The translations under genes and the position numbers were made by a program. Below the pieces are notes generated by a model. It did not search any database, was not told where the DNA came from, and saw only the letters and a list, made by a program, of their open reading frames with translations. Below are positions 23,431 to 31,922 of a stretch of 36,761 nt of DNA, one piece after another. This DNA comes from Deltaproteobacteria bacterium (lineage in GTDB: Bacteria; Myxococcota_A; UBA9160; SZUA-336), in the NCBI GenBank assembly GCA_016875225.1, contig VGRW01000031.1:1-36761 (forward strand). The letters are read 5' to 3'. Every line of letters starts with the position of its first letter. The stretch's first letter is position 1.

Positions 23431-25397
23431 TCCGGCAGAGCCGCCGACTGCAGCTCGGCGTAGCGGCGGTACGCGCCACCGGGGATCGCGATCAGCTCGT
23501 CGTGCCGGCCGCGCTCGACGACCTCGCCGCGCGACAGGAACAGGATCTGGTGGCTCGCCCGCACCGTCGAGAGCCGGTGCGCCACGACGAGCACGATCCG
23601 ATCCCGCGCGGCCTCCTCGAGCGCGGCGACCAGACGCCGTTCGGTGTCGGGGTCGAGCGCGGAGGTCGGCTCGTCCAGGATCAGGATCGGCGCGTCGCGA
23701 AGCAGCGCGCGCGCGATCGCGAGCCGCTGCCTCTGTCCGACCGAGAGCCCTGCGCCAGCGCGCCCGAGCCGGGTCGCGAGACCCTCGGGCAGGCGCAGGA
23801 TGAACTCGTCCGCACCGGCGATCCGGAGCGCGCGGCGCAGCTCGGACTCCGACGCGTTTGGATTCGCGAGGCGGAGGTTCTGCTCGATCGTGCCGTCGAA
23901 GAGCGCGGTCTCCTGGAAGACGAACGCGATCTGGTCGCGAAGCGAGCTCCGCGTCACGTCCGAAAGATCGATCCCGTCGATCAGAACGCGCCCGTGCGCG
24001 GGTCGCAGGAAGCGCGGCACGTGGTAGATCGCAGTGGTCTTGCCCGCGCCCGCCGGACCGACGAGCGCGGTGATCTCGCCGAGCCGCGCTTCGAAGGAGA
24101 TGCCGCGAAGCGCGGACGTGCCGTCGGGCCAGGAGAAGTCGACCGACTCGAAGCGCAGGCTCCGCCGCGCCCGCGGCAGGTCGGCCGCGCCGGGCGGGTC
24201 GCGCTCGGGCTCCAGGTCCATCAGGTAGAAGACGCGCTCGAGCCCGGGTGCTGCGGTCTGGAGCGCGAACCAGAGCGAGCCGAGCATCACCGCGAAGACG
24301 CCGATCTGCACGAAGTAGGTGAACAGCACCGAGAAGTCGCCCAGGCTGATCGCGCCGGAGACGACCAGATCGATCGTCTCCAGGAACGCCCAGCGCAGCA
24401 GCGCGATCCCCGGCACGGACGCGGCCAGGATCGCGAGCATCGCCAGGCCGATCATGCCGCGGTGTCGCGCGAACGAGCGGGTGCTGTCCCGGTCGAAGCG
24501 CTCGCGTTCGCGCGCCTCGCCGCCCTGCGTCTGCACCGCGAGGATGTTGGCGACGCCCTCCTCGAGCGATGCGGTGGTGACCGAGCCAGCCTCACGGCTT
24601 CGCGCGCCCTGGCGGCGCAGCAGGCTCGCGAACGGCCAGGTCGCGATGAACGCGATCGGCGCGAACGCGACGGCCGCCAGCGCGAGGCGCGCCTGCCCGA
24701 AGCTGTCCCAGATCGTGAACGCGTAGGCCGCGATCGCCAGCGGCACCAGCGTCGGCACGAGCAGGATCCGGTAGCAGGTCTGCGTGATCGAGGGCGTGTC
24801 GTACATCAGCCGGTAGACCGCGTCGCCGATTCGCGCGTCGTCGAAGAGGTGCAGCGGCAGGCTCTGGATGCGCTCGAAGAGCCGGGATCGGTAGTGATGA
24901 TTGAGGTCCTGCGTGAGGCGCAGCGTCCAGCGGAAGTCGAAGAGCCCGAACAGGCCGCCGGCGAAGCTGAAGCCCGCATTCGCTGCGTTCTCGGTCGCGG
25001 TCGCGGCGTCGACGCCCGACGAGAGCCATGCCTCGGTGCGATCGCGCTCTCCGCCGTCCGAGCCGATCTGTCCGATCGCGAGCAGCAGGAGCGCCTGCGC
25101 GGCGATGGTCCAGATCAGGATCTCCGTGGCCGACGCGCCCTCGAGAACGCGCACGAGCGGGCGCACCAGCAGCGGATAGGACTGGATCCGCTCCGCGAGC
25201 GAAAGATCTCCGATCACGTGGTCGATCAGCAGCTTGATCGGCACCGGGAGCACGAGCATCGGCAGCAGCGACACGGCCGTGAGCGCGAGCTTCGCGGCGA
25301 ATCTGCCCCGCATCGGCGCCGCGTAGCGCAGCGCGCGCGCGAAGATCTCGAGCGTCTCGCGCGACGATCGCCCCTCGCCCGACGGCGCCGCGTTCAC
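23415..25397 (-). CDS. ABC exporter half-transporter (membrane + ATPase), second of a pair
   Basis: 660 residues. An N-terminal six-helix exporter domain (about 25-390), with a predicted loop of charged residues after the second helix, is fused to an ATPase domain (about 400-655): Walker A GPAGAGKT, Q-loop FVFQETALF, signature LSVGQRQR, Walker B LILDEPTSALD and switch VAHRLSTVR. All catalytic residues, including the Walker B Glu and the switch His, are intact. The GTG start overlaps the first subunit's stop (GTGA), so the two are translationally coupled and probably heterodimerise. Substrate (lipid, drug or peptide) cannot be told. Its stop lies inside the convergent MaoC gene. Confidence 0.92.
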   Translation of the reverse strand: MNAAPSGEGRSSRETLEIFARALRYAAPMRGRFAAKLALTAVSLLPMLVLPVPIKLLIDHVIGDLSLAERIQSYPLLVRPLVRVLEGASATEILIWTIAAQALLLLAIGQIGSDGGERDRTEAWLSSGVDAATATENAANAGFSFAGGLFGLFDFRWTLRLTQDLNHHYRSRLFERIQSLPLHLFDDARIGDAVYRLMYDTPSITQTCYRILLVPTLVPLAIAAYAFTIWDSFGQARLALAAVAFAPIAFIATWPFASLLRRQGARSREAGSVTTASLEEGVANILAVQTQGGEARERERFDRDSTRSFARHRGMIGLAMLAILAASVPGIALLRWAFLETIDLVVSGAISLGDFSVLFTYFVQIGVFAVMLGSLWFALQTAAPGLERVFYLMDLEPERDPPGAADLPRARRSLRFESVDFSWPDGTSALRGISFEARLGEITALVGPAGAGKTTAIYHVPRFLRPAHGRVLIDGIDLSDVTRSSLRDQIAFVFQETALFDGTIEQNLRLANPNASESELRRALRIAGADEFILRLPEGLATRLGRAGAGLSVGQRQRLAIARALLRDAPILILDEPTSALDPDTERRLVAALEEAARDRIVLVVAHRLSTVRASHQILFLSRGEVVERGRHDELIAIPGGAYRRYAELQSAALPDQPFE

Positions 25398-27355
25398 GGC
25401 GCGACCCGAGCGTCGATGAGTTCGCTTTCGACGAGCGCGCGGTACGCGCCGTTCGGCCTCGCGATCAGTTCCTCGTGCGTGCCCGACTCCGCGACCCGGC
25501 CGCGCTCGAGATGGACGATCTGATTCGCGAGCCGGACGGTCGAGAGCCGGTGCGTGACCAGGAAGACGCAGCGACCCTTTCCCCACTCCGCGAGATTTCG
25601 CACCAGGCGATGCTCGGTCTCCGCGTCGAGCGAAGCCGTCGGCTCGTCGAGGATCAGGATCGGCGCGTTCTTCAGGACCGCACGCGCGAGATTGATCCGC
25701 TGGCGCTGTCCGGTGGAGAGCTTCGCTCCCCGCTCGCCGAGCAGGGTGTCGTAGCCGTTCGGGAGCGCGGCGATGAAGTCGTCCGCGCAGGCGACGCGCG
25801 CGGCCTCTCGGATCTCCGCGTCGTCGGCGTCGGGCGCCGCGTAGCGGATGTTCTCGCGGACGCTCGCGGCGAAGAGAACGTTCTCCTGAAGCGCGATCGC
25901 GATGTTGCGGCGCAGATTCGCAATGCGCAGCCGGCGCAGATCCACGCCATCGATCTCGATCCGCCCCGCGTCCGGATCGAAGAGGCGAAGCAGCAGCGCC
26001 ATGGCCGTGCTCTTCCCCGATCCGGTCGGTCCGACCAGCGCGGTGATCGCGCCGACTGGCGCGGAGAAGCTGACTCCTTCGAGGGCCGGGCGGTCCGCGC
26101 GGTACGCGAAGCTCACGTCGCGGAACGCGATCCGCTCCCGAAGTGGAGCCAGCGCGATCGCGTCGGGTGCGTCCTTCACCTCGGGCTCGAGGTCGAGCAG
26201 CTCGAAGACGCGATCGAGCCCGACGGCGATGTCCTGCGCGCGTCCCCAGGTGCGGAAGATCCCGACGACGCTCCCCGCGCCCGAGGCGAACAGCCCCTTC
26301 CACGCGTTGTAGATCCCGAGCGTCCAGACGCCGATGCCGGCGCTGGCCAGCCAGGTCTCGAGCGTCGCGAAGCCGCTTCGCGTGACGAGCGACGCGATCC
26401 AGAGCGGTGCGGCTTCGCGGGTGGCGAGCGTCGCCAGGACGCTCGCGGCGAGGATCGCGGATCCGACCACCCAGAATACCGCGACGCCGAACGTCGCGAG
26501 CCGGCCGCGCGCGGCACGCGCGCCCGCGAATGCCTGGCGCGAAGCTGCCTCGAAGCGCTCCTGCTCGAATCCCTCGAGCCCGTACGCCTTGATCACGCGC
26601 ACGGCGCTCAAGCTCTCCTGGATGCGCGAGGTGAGCGCGCTGTTCGTCTCGCGCGCGACGCGGAAATCGGCGCGCAGGCGCCGGGAGAAGAAGAGTCCGA
26701 GCGCGAGAAGCGGCGGCCAGGTGGCGAGCAGCAAGAGCGCGAGGCCCGGCGCGAAGCATGCGGCCACGAGTGTCAGCGTGATTGCCTGCGTGAGCGAGGC
26801 GATCGGCGCGATCACGTAGGACTGGACGACCTGCGTGACCATCGCGCTGTCCTGGTAGGTGCGGTAGATCGCGTCGCCGACCCGACTCTGGTCGTGGAAG
26901 CGGAGCGAGAGCACCTGCAGCCGATCGACGAGCCGGAGCCGCAGCCCCTGATTCACCTTCTGCAGGATCCAGATCCCGTAGTAGCTCGCCGCCATGATCC
27001 CGGCCGCGATCCCGAGCGCGAGGCCCGCGAGCAGCCAGGTCAGGCGTTCCGCGAGCACGCGTCGAAGCTCCGGCGCGAGCGCCTCCACGCGTGTGAAGCC
27101 ATCGACTGGAAGACCCACCGCGAACGCGGCGAGCTCCGAGATCGGCTTGCCCTGCAGCGCGCCGCCCCAGAGTGCAGGTGCGAAGATCAGAAAGCTCGAG
27201 AAGCCGAGCGCCGCCAGCACCGCCATTCCGATCAGCAACACCGCCAGGTGTCGGCGAACTCCTCGCAGCAGCGGCAGACAGCGCCGCACCACGCGGAGCT
27301 GGCCCCAAAGGTCGAGGTCGACGGGCTCAGGTCTCGCGGCTCCGTTCGAGCTCAT
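25394..27355 (-). CDS. ABC exporter half-transporter (membrane + ATPase), first of a pair
   Basis: 653 residues. Type IV exporter membrane domain (helices around 35-60, 105-130, 175-225 and 290-365) followed by an ATPase domain (about 390-645): Walker A GPTGSGKS, Q-loop IALQENVLF, signature LSTGQRQR, Walker B LILDEPTASLD and switch VTHRLSTVR. Catalytic residues are intact, so both halves of the dimer may hydrolyse ATP. The ATG at 27355 is preferred to the in-frame GTG one codon earlier. TACCAT (27370-27365) is a possible -10 nine bases upstream. Divergent from the GNAT gene with only 26 bp between starts. The paired arrangement matches bacterial MsbA-, BmrCD- or LmrCD-like exporters. Confidence 0.92.
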   Translation of the reverse strand: MSSNGAARPEPVDLDLWGQLRVVRRCLPLLRGVRRHLAVLLIGMAVLAALGFSSFLIFAPALWGGALQGKPISELAAFAVGLPVDGFTRVEALAPELRRVLAERLTWLLAGLALGIAAGIMAASYYGIWILQKVNQGLRLRLVDRLQVLSLRFHDQSRVGDAIYRTYQDSAMVTQVVQSYVIAPIASLTQAITLTLVAACFAPGLALLLLATWPPLLALGLFFSRRLRADFRVARETNSALTSRIQESLSAVRVIKAYGLEGFEQERFEAASRQAFAGARAARGRLATFGVAVFWVVGSAILAASVLATLATREAAPLWIASLVTRSGFATLETWLASAGIGVWTLGIYNAWKGLFASGAGSVVGIFRTWGRAQDIAVGLDRVFELLDLEPEVKDAPDAIALAPLRERIAFRDVSFAYRADRPALEGVSFSAPVGAITALVGPTGSGKSTAMALLLRLFDPDAGRIEIDGVDLRRLRIANLRRNIAIALQENVLFAASVRENIRYAAPDADDAEIREAARVACADDFIAALPNGYDTLLGERGAKLSTGQRQRINLARAVLKNAPILILDEPTASLDAETEHRLVRNLAEWGKGRCVFLVTHRLSTVRLANQIVHLERGRVAESGTHEELIARPNGAYRALVESELIDARVAP

Positions 27356-27381
27356 CACCGGCCGATGGTACCCTTACGGCG

Positions 27382-28227
27382 ATGATTCGCCCTTTGACCT
27401 CGGCCGACATGGCAGATGCGCTGGAGCTTCTGCGTGCCCGGCCGCTGCAGAACCTGTTTCTCGAGTACGTCGTCGCCTCCGGCGTGCTCGGCCGCGTGCC
27501 GGGATTCGTCGGTTGGTCTCCGGCGCGCCGCCTCGAGGCGATCGCGATGGTCGGCCCGCTTGGTGGCACCGCCCTCGAGGTGCGCGATGCGAACGCCTTC
27601 GCTCCGCTCGCCGAGGCGATCTCGTGCGCGCCGCTCCAGCCGCGACACCTCGTCGGCAGCGAGGACGTGACCGTGCCGTTCTTTCGCGAGTACGAGCGCT
27701 CTGCCGCGAAGCTTCGCTGGTCCCGACGCGAGGCGGTGTTGGCGCTCGGGAGTCGCGATCTGCGCGCGCCCGGCCCGGCCGGCGGGCGTGGCCGCGTCGA
27801 GACCGCGCGGGAGTCCGACCTCGCCGAGCTCACGGCGAACAGCGCCGAGCAGCACCGCGAGGATCTGGGCGAGGATCGCGAGGCCGCCGACGAATCCGCA
27901 TTCCGGCAGCGCCACGCACAGGACCTGCGCGACGGTCGCTGGTGGGTCTTGCGCGAGCGCGGCCGTATCGTCTTCCAGGTCCACGTCGGCGCCGCGACCC
28001 CGCGGGCTGTGCAGCTCGGCGGGGTGTTCGTCCCCGCCGACTTGCGCGGGCGCGGAATCGCGAAATCCGGTGTTCGCGCGATCTGCGCCAAGCTCCTCGA
28101 GCGCCACGAGCTCGTGACACTGTACTGCGACGAAGACAACGCGGCCGCCCTCCGCGTCTACGAGCAGGTGGGCTTCCGGGTCGAGTTCTTCAACCGCAGC
28201 TATCTGTTCGAGCCGCTGCGTCCCTGA
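27382..28227 (+). CDS. GNAT-family acetyltransferase with an N-terminal extension (DUF4081-like)
   Basis: 281 residues. The C-terminal half (about 140-278) is a GNAT fold: VQLGGVFVPADLRGRGIAKSGV holds the acetyl-CoA loop (R-G-R-G-I-A) and is followed by VTLYCDEDNAAALRVYEQVGF, the classical Asn and Tyr-containing motif B. The N-terminal half (LRARPLQNLFLEYV onward) resembles the DUF4081 domain often fused to such acetyltransferases. Substrate unknown. The start ATG lies 26 bp from the divergent ABC exporter start; a functional link with the exporter is possible but not shown. It converges with the exosortase gene at 13 bp. Confidence 0.85.
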   Translation: MIRPLTSADMADALELLRARPLQNLFLEYVVASGVLGRVPGFVGWSPARRLEAIAMVGPLGGTALEVRDANAFAPLAEAISCAPLQPRHLVGSEDVTVPFFREYERSAAKLRWSRREAVLALGSRDLRAPGPAGGRGRVETARESDLAELTANSAEQHREDLGEDREAADESAFRQRHAQDLRDGRWWVLRERGRIVFQVHVGAATPRAVQLGGVFVPADLRGRGIAKSGVRAICAKLLERHELVTLYCDEDNAAALRVYEQVGFRVEFFNRSYLFEPLRP

Positions 28228-28240
28228 GACACGCGGCCGC

Positions 28241-29695
28241 TCAGCGCTGGCACACCGCGCGGTAGTTCCGCCAGGAGTCGAGCAGGAAGTCGCGAACGCG
28301 CCGCTCGGCCGCCTCGCTCTGTCCGGGGCCGACGTTCGCGCGCACGGCGAACATCGTCATCGGCCGGCCGCCCGTGAACATCTGCCCTGGGGCGGCGCGC
28401 AGCTGCGCCCTCCAGCCGGATTCGACCGGCCGGCCCTCGTAGACCAGAAGCGACGCGATCACGGCGCTCGCCACTCCGGAGCGATCGCTCTCCAGACGCG
28501 AGCGCACGATCGGCAGGCGGCCGTCGTCCGATTCCAGCCATTCGATCGTGTCGCCTCCGGGAGCGATCTCCTGCCACAGGCGGCGCGTGCCGCGGTAATA
28601 GAGCAGCCGCGGCTCGTAGCTTCGGACGACGGCGAACCGCAGCGCGGGCGCGTCGCTGGTTCCGGGCACGACGCCCTCGCGGAACTGCACGGCGTCATAC
28701 TGGACCTTCATGAGCTTCGCGCGTTCGGGATCGACCGCGGCTTCGACGGGGACGAGCGCGGCGGGGTTGGCGCAGTCGTCGCCGCGAAGCAGGGCGTTCG
28801 CGTGCAGGGTCACGGGCACGAGCGCGATCGCGGCCAGGACCGTCAGGGCGACCGAGAAGCGATCCGAGATCTGGACGCGCTGGCCCGACGCGATCGTCGG
28901 CCGCATGGCGTCGCGTCCCGCGATGGCGAGCAGCGCCGCGATCACCACCGCGAAGAGGACGATTCCCGACGCGGGGTGCAGATCGGTGTCGAGGATGTCG
29001 GCGCCGTAGGTCATCGAGAGCAGCACGAGCGCCGTCACCCGGAGCACGTTCACGCCGAGGGCGAGCGGGATCGCGCCGAGCAGGAGCGCGAGTCGGCGCC
29101 CGCGCGAGCGCGAGAAGTGCGCGAGCACCAGCGCCGTGATGAGCGCCGCCTGGATCGTCGCCCAGCCGGAGCAGTTGTCGGCGACCTGCACGGTCAGACC
29201 CGGAACCGAGAGCGTGGTGCCGACGCGCGCGATCGGCGTGCCGAGCAGGGGAACGAGCCAGCTCGTGCCGACGGCCGCGATCGGCCGGAGCACGGAGTAG
29301 ATCGGCGTCAGCATTCCCGTCGGGATCGGGACGATGAAGACCGCTCCCGCGAGTGGAAACGCGAGGTCCCTGGTCCGGCGCGCGCCCAGAAGCAACAGCG
29401 AGAGCCCCGGCAGCGCGAGCACGAACGCGACGACCGAGAGCATCTGCGTCTTGATCGCGGCGTCGAACGCCAGAAGCAATAGCGCCGGCACGATGAACAG
29501 AAAGCCGAGCGCCGAGGCGCGCGGAGACGGATCCGGATCGAGCTTCAGCTGCTCGCGCACCAGATACGCGAGCACGAACGGCATGAACACCGTGTGAACC
29601 TCGCTGAACGCCGAAGACGTGCCGCGGTCGACGAGCCACGCGCCCGTGGGCGCGAAGGCGAGGGCGAACGGCGCGAGCCAGATCCAGCGAAGCAT
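28241..29695 (-). CDS. Exosortase with a C-terminal periplasmic extension
   Basis: 484 residues. Multi-pass membrane transpeptidase-like enzyme that cleaves PEP-CTERM tails. About eight hydrophobic segments span residues 5-265, with the catalytic triad characteristic of the family: C175 in DNCSGW, R219 in VNVLRVTAL and H240 in DLHPASG. One more hydrophobic segment near 281-300 leads into a soluble domain (about 305-484) that resembles the EpsI-type extension found on or beside many exosortases; that match is tentative. No exopolysaccharide genes are near. ATG 29695 has GAGAGGAG upstream. It lies 29 bp after the crotonase stop on the same strand and may share its transcript. Confidence 0.92.
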   Translation of the reverse strand: MLRWIWLAPFALAFAPTGAWLVDRGTSSAFSEVHTVFMPFVLAYLVREQLKLDPDPSPRASALGFLFIVPALLLLAFDAAIKTQMLSVVAFVLALPGLSLLLLGARRTRDLAFPLAGAVFIVPIPTGMLTPIYSVLRPIAAVGTSWLVPLLGTPIARVGTTLSVPGLTVQVADNCSGWATIQAALITALVLAHFSRSRGRRLALLLGAIPLALGVNVLRVTALVLLSMTYGADILDTDLHPASGIVLFAVVIAALLAIAGRDAMRPTIASGQRVQISDRFSVALTVLAAIALVPVTLHANALLRGDDCANPAALVPVEAAVDPERAKLMKVQYDAVQFREGVVPGTSDAPALRFAVVRSYEPRLLYYRGTRRLWQEIAPGGDTIEWLESDDGRLPIVRSRLESDRSGVASAVIASLLVYEGRPVESGWRAQLRAAPGQMFTGGRPMTMFAVRANVGPGQSEAAERRVRDFLLDSWRNYRAVCQR

Positions 29696-29724
29696 GCGCA
29701 CTCCTCTCGAATCGTTCGCCTGAT

Positions 29725-30561
29725 CTAGACGCGCGGGAACTTCGGCGGGCGTCGCTCCAGGAAGGACTGCACACCCTCCTTGAAGTCGGGCCGCGAGAAG
29801 CTCTCGACCATCAGGCTCACCGCCTCGTCGCAGGACGGGCCGAGCTCGCGCGTCAGCTGTTGATAGACCTGCCGCTTCATGACCATCATCGACGCTGGCG
29901 ACGAGCTCGCCGCGAGCTCGCGCACGTAGTCGACGCTCTGCGCCAGCAGCTTCTCGTCCGGAAGCACCCGGTTCACGAGCCCGATGCGCTCCGCCTCGCG
30001 CGCGTCGATCTTGCGGCCCGAGAGCAACAGATCGAGCGCGTGCGCGGATCCGACCAGGCGCGGAAGCGTCCAGGCGAGGCCCCACTCCGCGATCAGCCCG
30101 CGGCGCACGAACGCGGTGGTGAAGGTCGCGCTCTCCGCAGCGAAGCGCAGATCGCAGAACAGCGCGATCGGCATCGCCATTCCCGCGCACGGCCCGTTGA
30201 TCGCAGCGATGATCGGCTTGCGCACCGACATCAGGTACGAGTAGTGCTTGCGGAACGACTCACCCATCGCCGGGTCACCGGGATCTGCCGCCAGCGCCGA
30301 CGCGCCACCGGCGCCCATCCGCTCGCCGCTGCTCAGCGCCTGCAGGCCCTTCAGATCCGCACCCGCGCAGAAGCCGCGCCCGGCGCCGGTGAGCACGATC
30401 CCGACCACGCTCTTGTCCGACTCCGCGCGAGCGATCGCATGGCGCAGCTCGTCGCCCATCCGGTCGGTCCAGGCGTTCAGCCGCTCGGGTCGATTCAGGG
30501 TGATGGTCGCAACCGGGTCTTCGACCGAGTACAGGATCTGCTCGTACACGTCCGTCTCCAT
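29725..30561 (-). CDS. Enoyl-CoA hydratase/isomerase (crotonase) family protein
   Basis: 278 residues. Crotonase fold: ITLNRPERLNAW, the oxyanion-hole segment FCAGADL, NGPCAGMAMPIAL, and the isomerase-type GLIAEWGLAWTLPRLVG. The two glutamates used by classical hydratases (G-G-x-x-E and P-E) are replaced here by Pro in AMPIA and Phe in TAFVRR. The Glu in GLIAEWG (E159) remains, as in a large group of crotonases of unclear reaction. So hydratase activity should not be assumed. It starts 5 bp after the carboxylase pseudogene and is followed by the exosortase. The ATG is the first Met of a normal family N-terminus. Confidence 0.87.
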   Translation of the reverse strand: METDVYEQILYSVEDPVATITLNRPERLNAWTDRMGDELRHAIARAESDKSVVGIVLTGAGRGFCAGADLKGLQALSSGERMGAGGASALAADPGDPAMGESFRKHYSYLMSVRKPIIAAINGPCAGMAMPIALFCDLRFAAESATFTTAFVRRGLIAEWGLAWTLPRLVGSAHALDLLLSGRKIDAREAERIGLVNRVLPDEKLLAQSVDYVRELAASSSPASMMVMKRQVYQQLTRELGPSCDEAVSLMVESFSRPDFKEGVQSFLERRPPKFPRV

Positions 30562-30566
30562 TCTCG

Positions 30567-31859
30567 TCAGGGCCGCATTCCGCGGGCTTTTCTACCGATC
30601 TCTTCGGGCGGCGGACGATACGCCGTCTCCACCCAGTCACAGAGCAGGGGCCGCGTGTCACGCGGGTCGATGATCTCCTCGACGCCGAAGATCTCCGCGG
30701 TGCGAAGCGGCGAGCGCGTCGCGGAGAGCTTCTCCTCGAGCTCGCGGCGCAGGGCGTCCGGATCGGCCGCGGCCTCGAGATCGCGCTTGTAAGCGGCCTC
30801 GACTGCGCCCTCGATCGGAAGCGACGCCCAGTCTCGCCCGCGACGCCGATCAGGAATCCCGGGTTGTCGACGAAGTTCACCACCGGCAGGTGGAACGGGT
30901 CGCACAGGTCGACGAAGCGGACCATCTTGTCCGAGGCCGCACCGTCGATTGCTCCGCCGAGCCAGCGCGGGTCGTTGCCCATCGCGCGGACCGGCCGCCC
31001 GGCCAGGCGCGCAAGGCCCGTGACGGGCGAGCGTCCGAAGCGCGGCGCAACCTCGAAGAAGCTCTCGCGGTCGAGAACCAGCGCCAGGATTCCGCCGCAG
31101 ATCGTGCGGCTCTCTGCGGCTGCGCGGCACGATCTGCAGCAGCGCCTCCTCGCGCCGATCGGGCGGATCGTCGCACTTCTCGACTGGCGGCAGCTCGTGA
31201 ACGGACGCCGGCAGATGGGACAGGGAGCGGCGGACCTGCGCGAACGCCTCGTCCTCGCTTCCGACCTCGTTGTCGACCGCGCCGCTCTGGCGCGTGTGGA
31301 TCGCCGAGCCGCCGAGCGTCTCCTTGTCGACGTCCTGTCCGATCCCGCGCCGCACGATCGGCGGGCCCGCGACGAAGAGCTGCGAGCTGCCCTTCACCGT
31401 CACCGAGAAATGCGAGAAGACCGCGCGCGCCGCTCCGAGCCCCGCCACCGGGCCGAGCGCCGCCGCGACGGCGGGCACGGTCGAGAGCAGCTCGGTCATG
31501 ATCTCCATCGCGGGGTTCGCGGGCACGTAGGTGCGGCGCCTCGTCTCGAGCGACTTCACGCTGCCGCCGCCGCCCGTGCCCTCGACGAGCCTCACGATCG
31601 GCAGCCGCAGCCCCGGCGCCGTGCGCTCGGAGTAGCCGGCTTCGTATCCGACCGCTGCGTCGGCTGCCCCGCCGCGCACGGTGAAGTCGTCGCCGCCGAC
31701 CACGACGCGGCGACCGTCGATCCGCGCGATCCGCGCGATCCGCTCCCGCACCGTGAGCCGCCCGGCCTCGTGCTGGCGCGCGACGCGCTCCGCGCCGCCC
31801 ATCTGCGCCGCAGGCGCCTCGCGGCGGCGCAGCTCTTCGACCTCGGGCTTCCAGCTCAC
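30567..31859 (-). pseudogene. Acyl-CoA carboxylase carboxyltransferase (beta) subunit, decayed
   Basis: Remnant of a propionyl/acetyl/methylcrotonyl-CoA carboxylase beta chain, which normally has about 510-540 residues; only 430 codons remain. Three lesions are visible. (1) Near 31719-31743, RERIAR runs directly into IARIDGRRVVVGGDDFTV; about 35-40 residues usual in the family are absent, at a 9-bp tandem repeat (GATCCGCGC). (2) At 31090-31091 an extra base (CGGCGGAATCCTG where CGG CGG ATC CTG is expected) shifts the frame after DLRR. (3) At about 30831-30838 a deletion removes about 50 residues, including the carboxybiotin oxyanion region, between NPGFLIGVAGE and DWASLPIEG, restoring the first frame. 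No stop interrupts the main frame, so a scrambled protein could still be made. GTG start, weak ribosome site. Confidence 0.78.
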
Positions 31860-31922
31860 GCGGCCAGCATAGCAGCGGGGCCGAGCCCGCGGGCGTAGAG
31901 TCCCCCCGGCAAGGGAGGGCAA

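Noticed and set aside
25398-27308. Upstream extension of the second ABC exporter frame to about 1300 codons
   Set aside because: The added part is an Arg/Ala-rich shadow of the first ABC gene; the GTG at 25397 overlapping the first gene's stop is the sensible start.
23415-27355. Calling the ABC pair a siderophore or type I secretion exporter
   Set aside because: No adjacent synthetase, membrane fusion protein or outer-membrane channel gene supports a specific substrate.
29696-30190. N-terminal extension of the exosortase frame over the crotonase gene
   Set aside because: Arg-rich shadow; ATG 29695 has a good ribosome site and starts the first membrane segment.
30567-31859. Carboxylase frameshifts as programmed frameshifting
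   Set aside because: No slippery heptamer or pseudoknot is evident, and a large internal block is missing, which programmed shifting would not explain.
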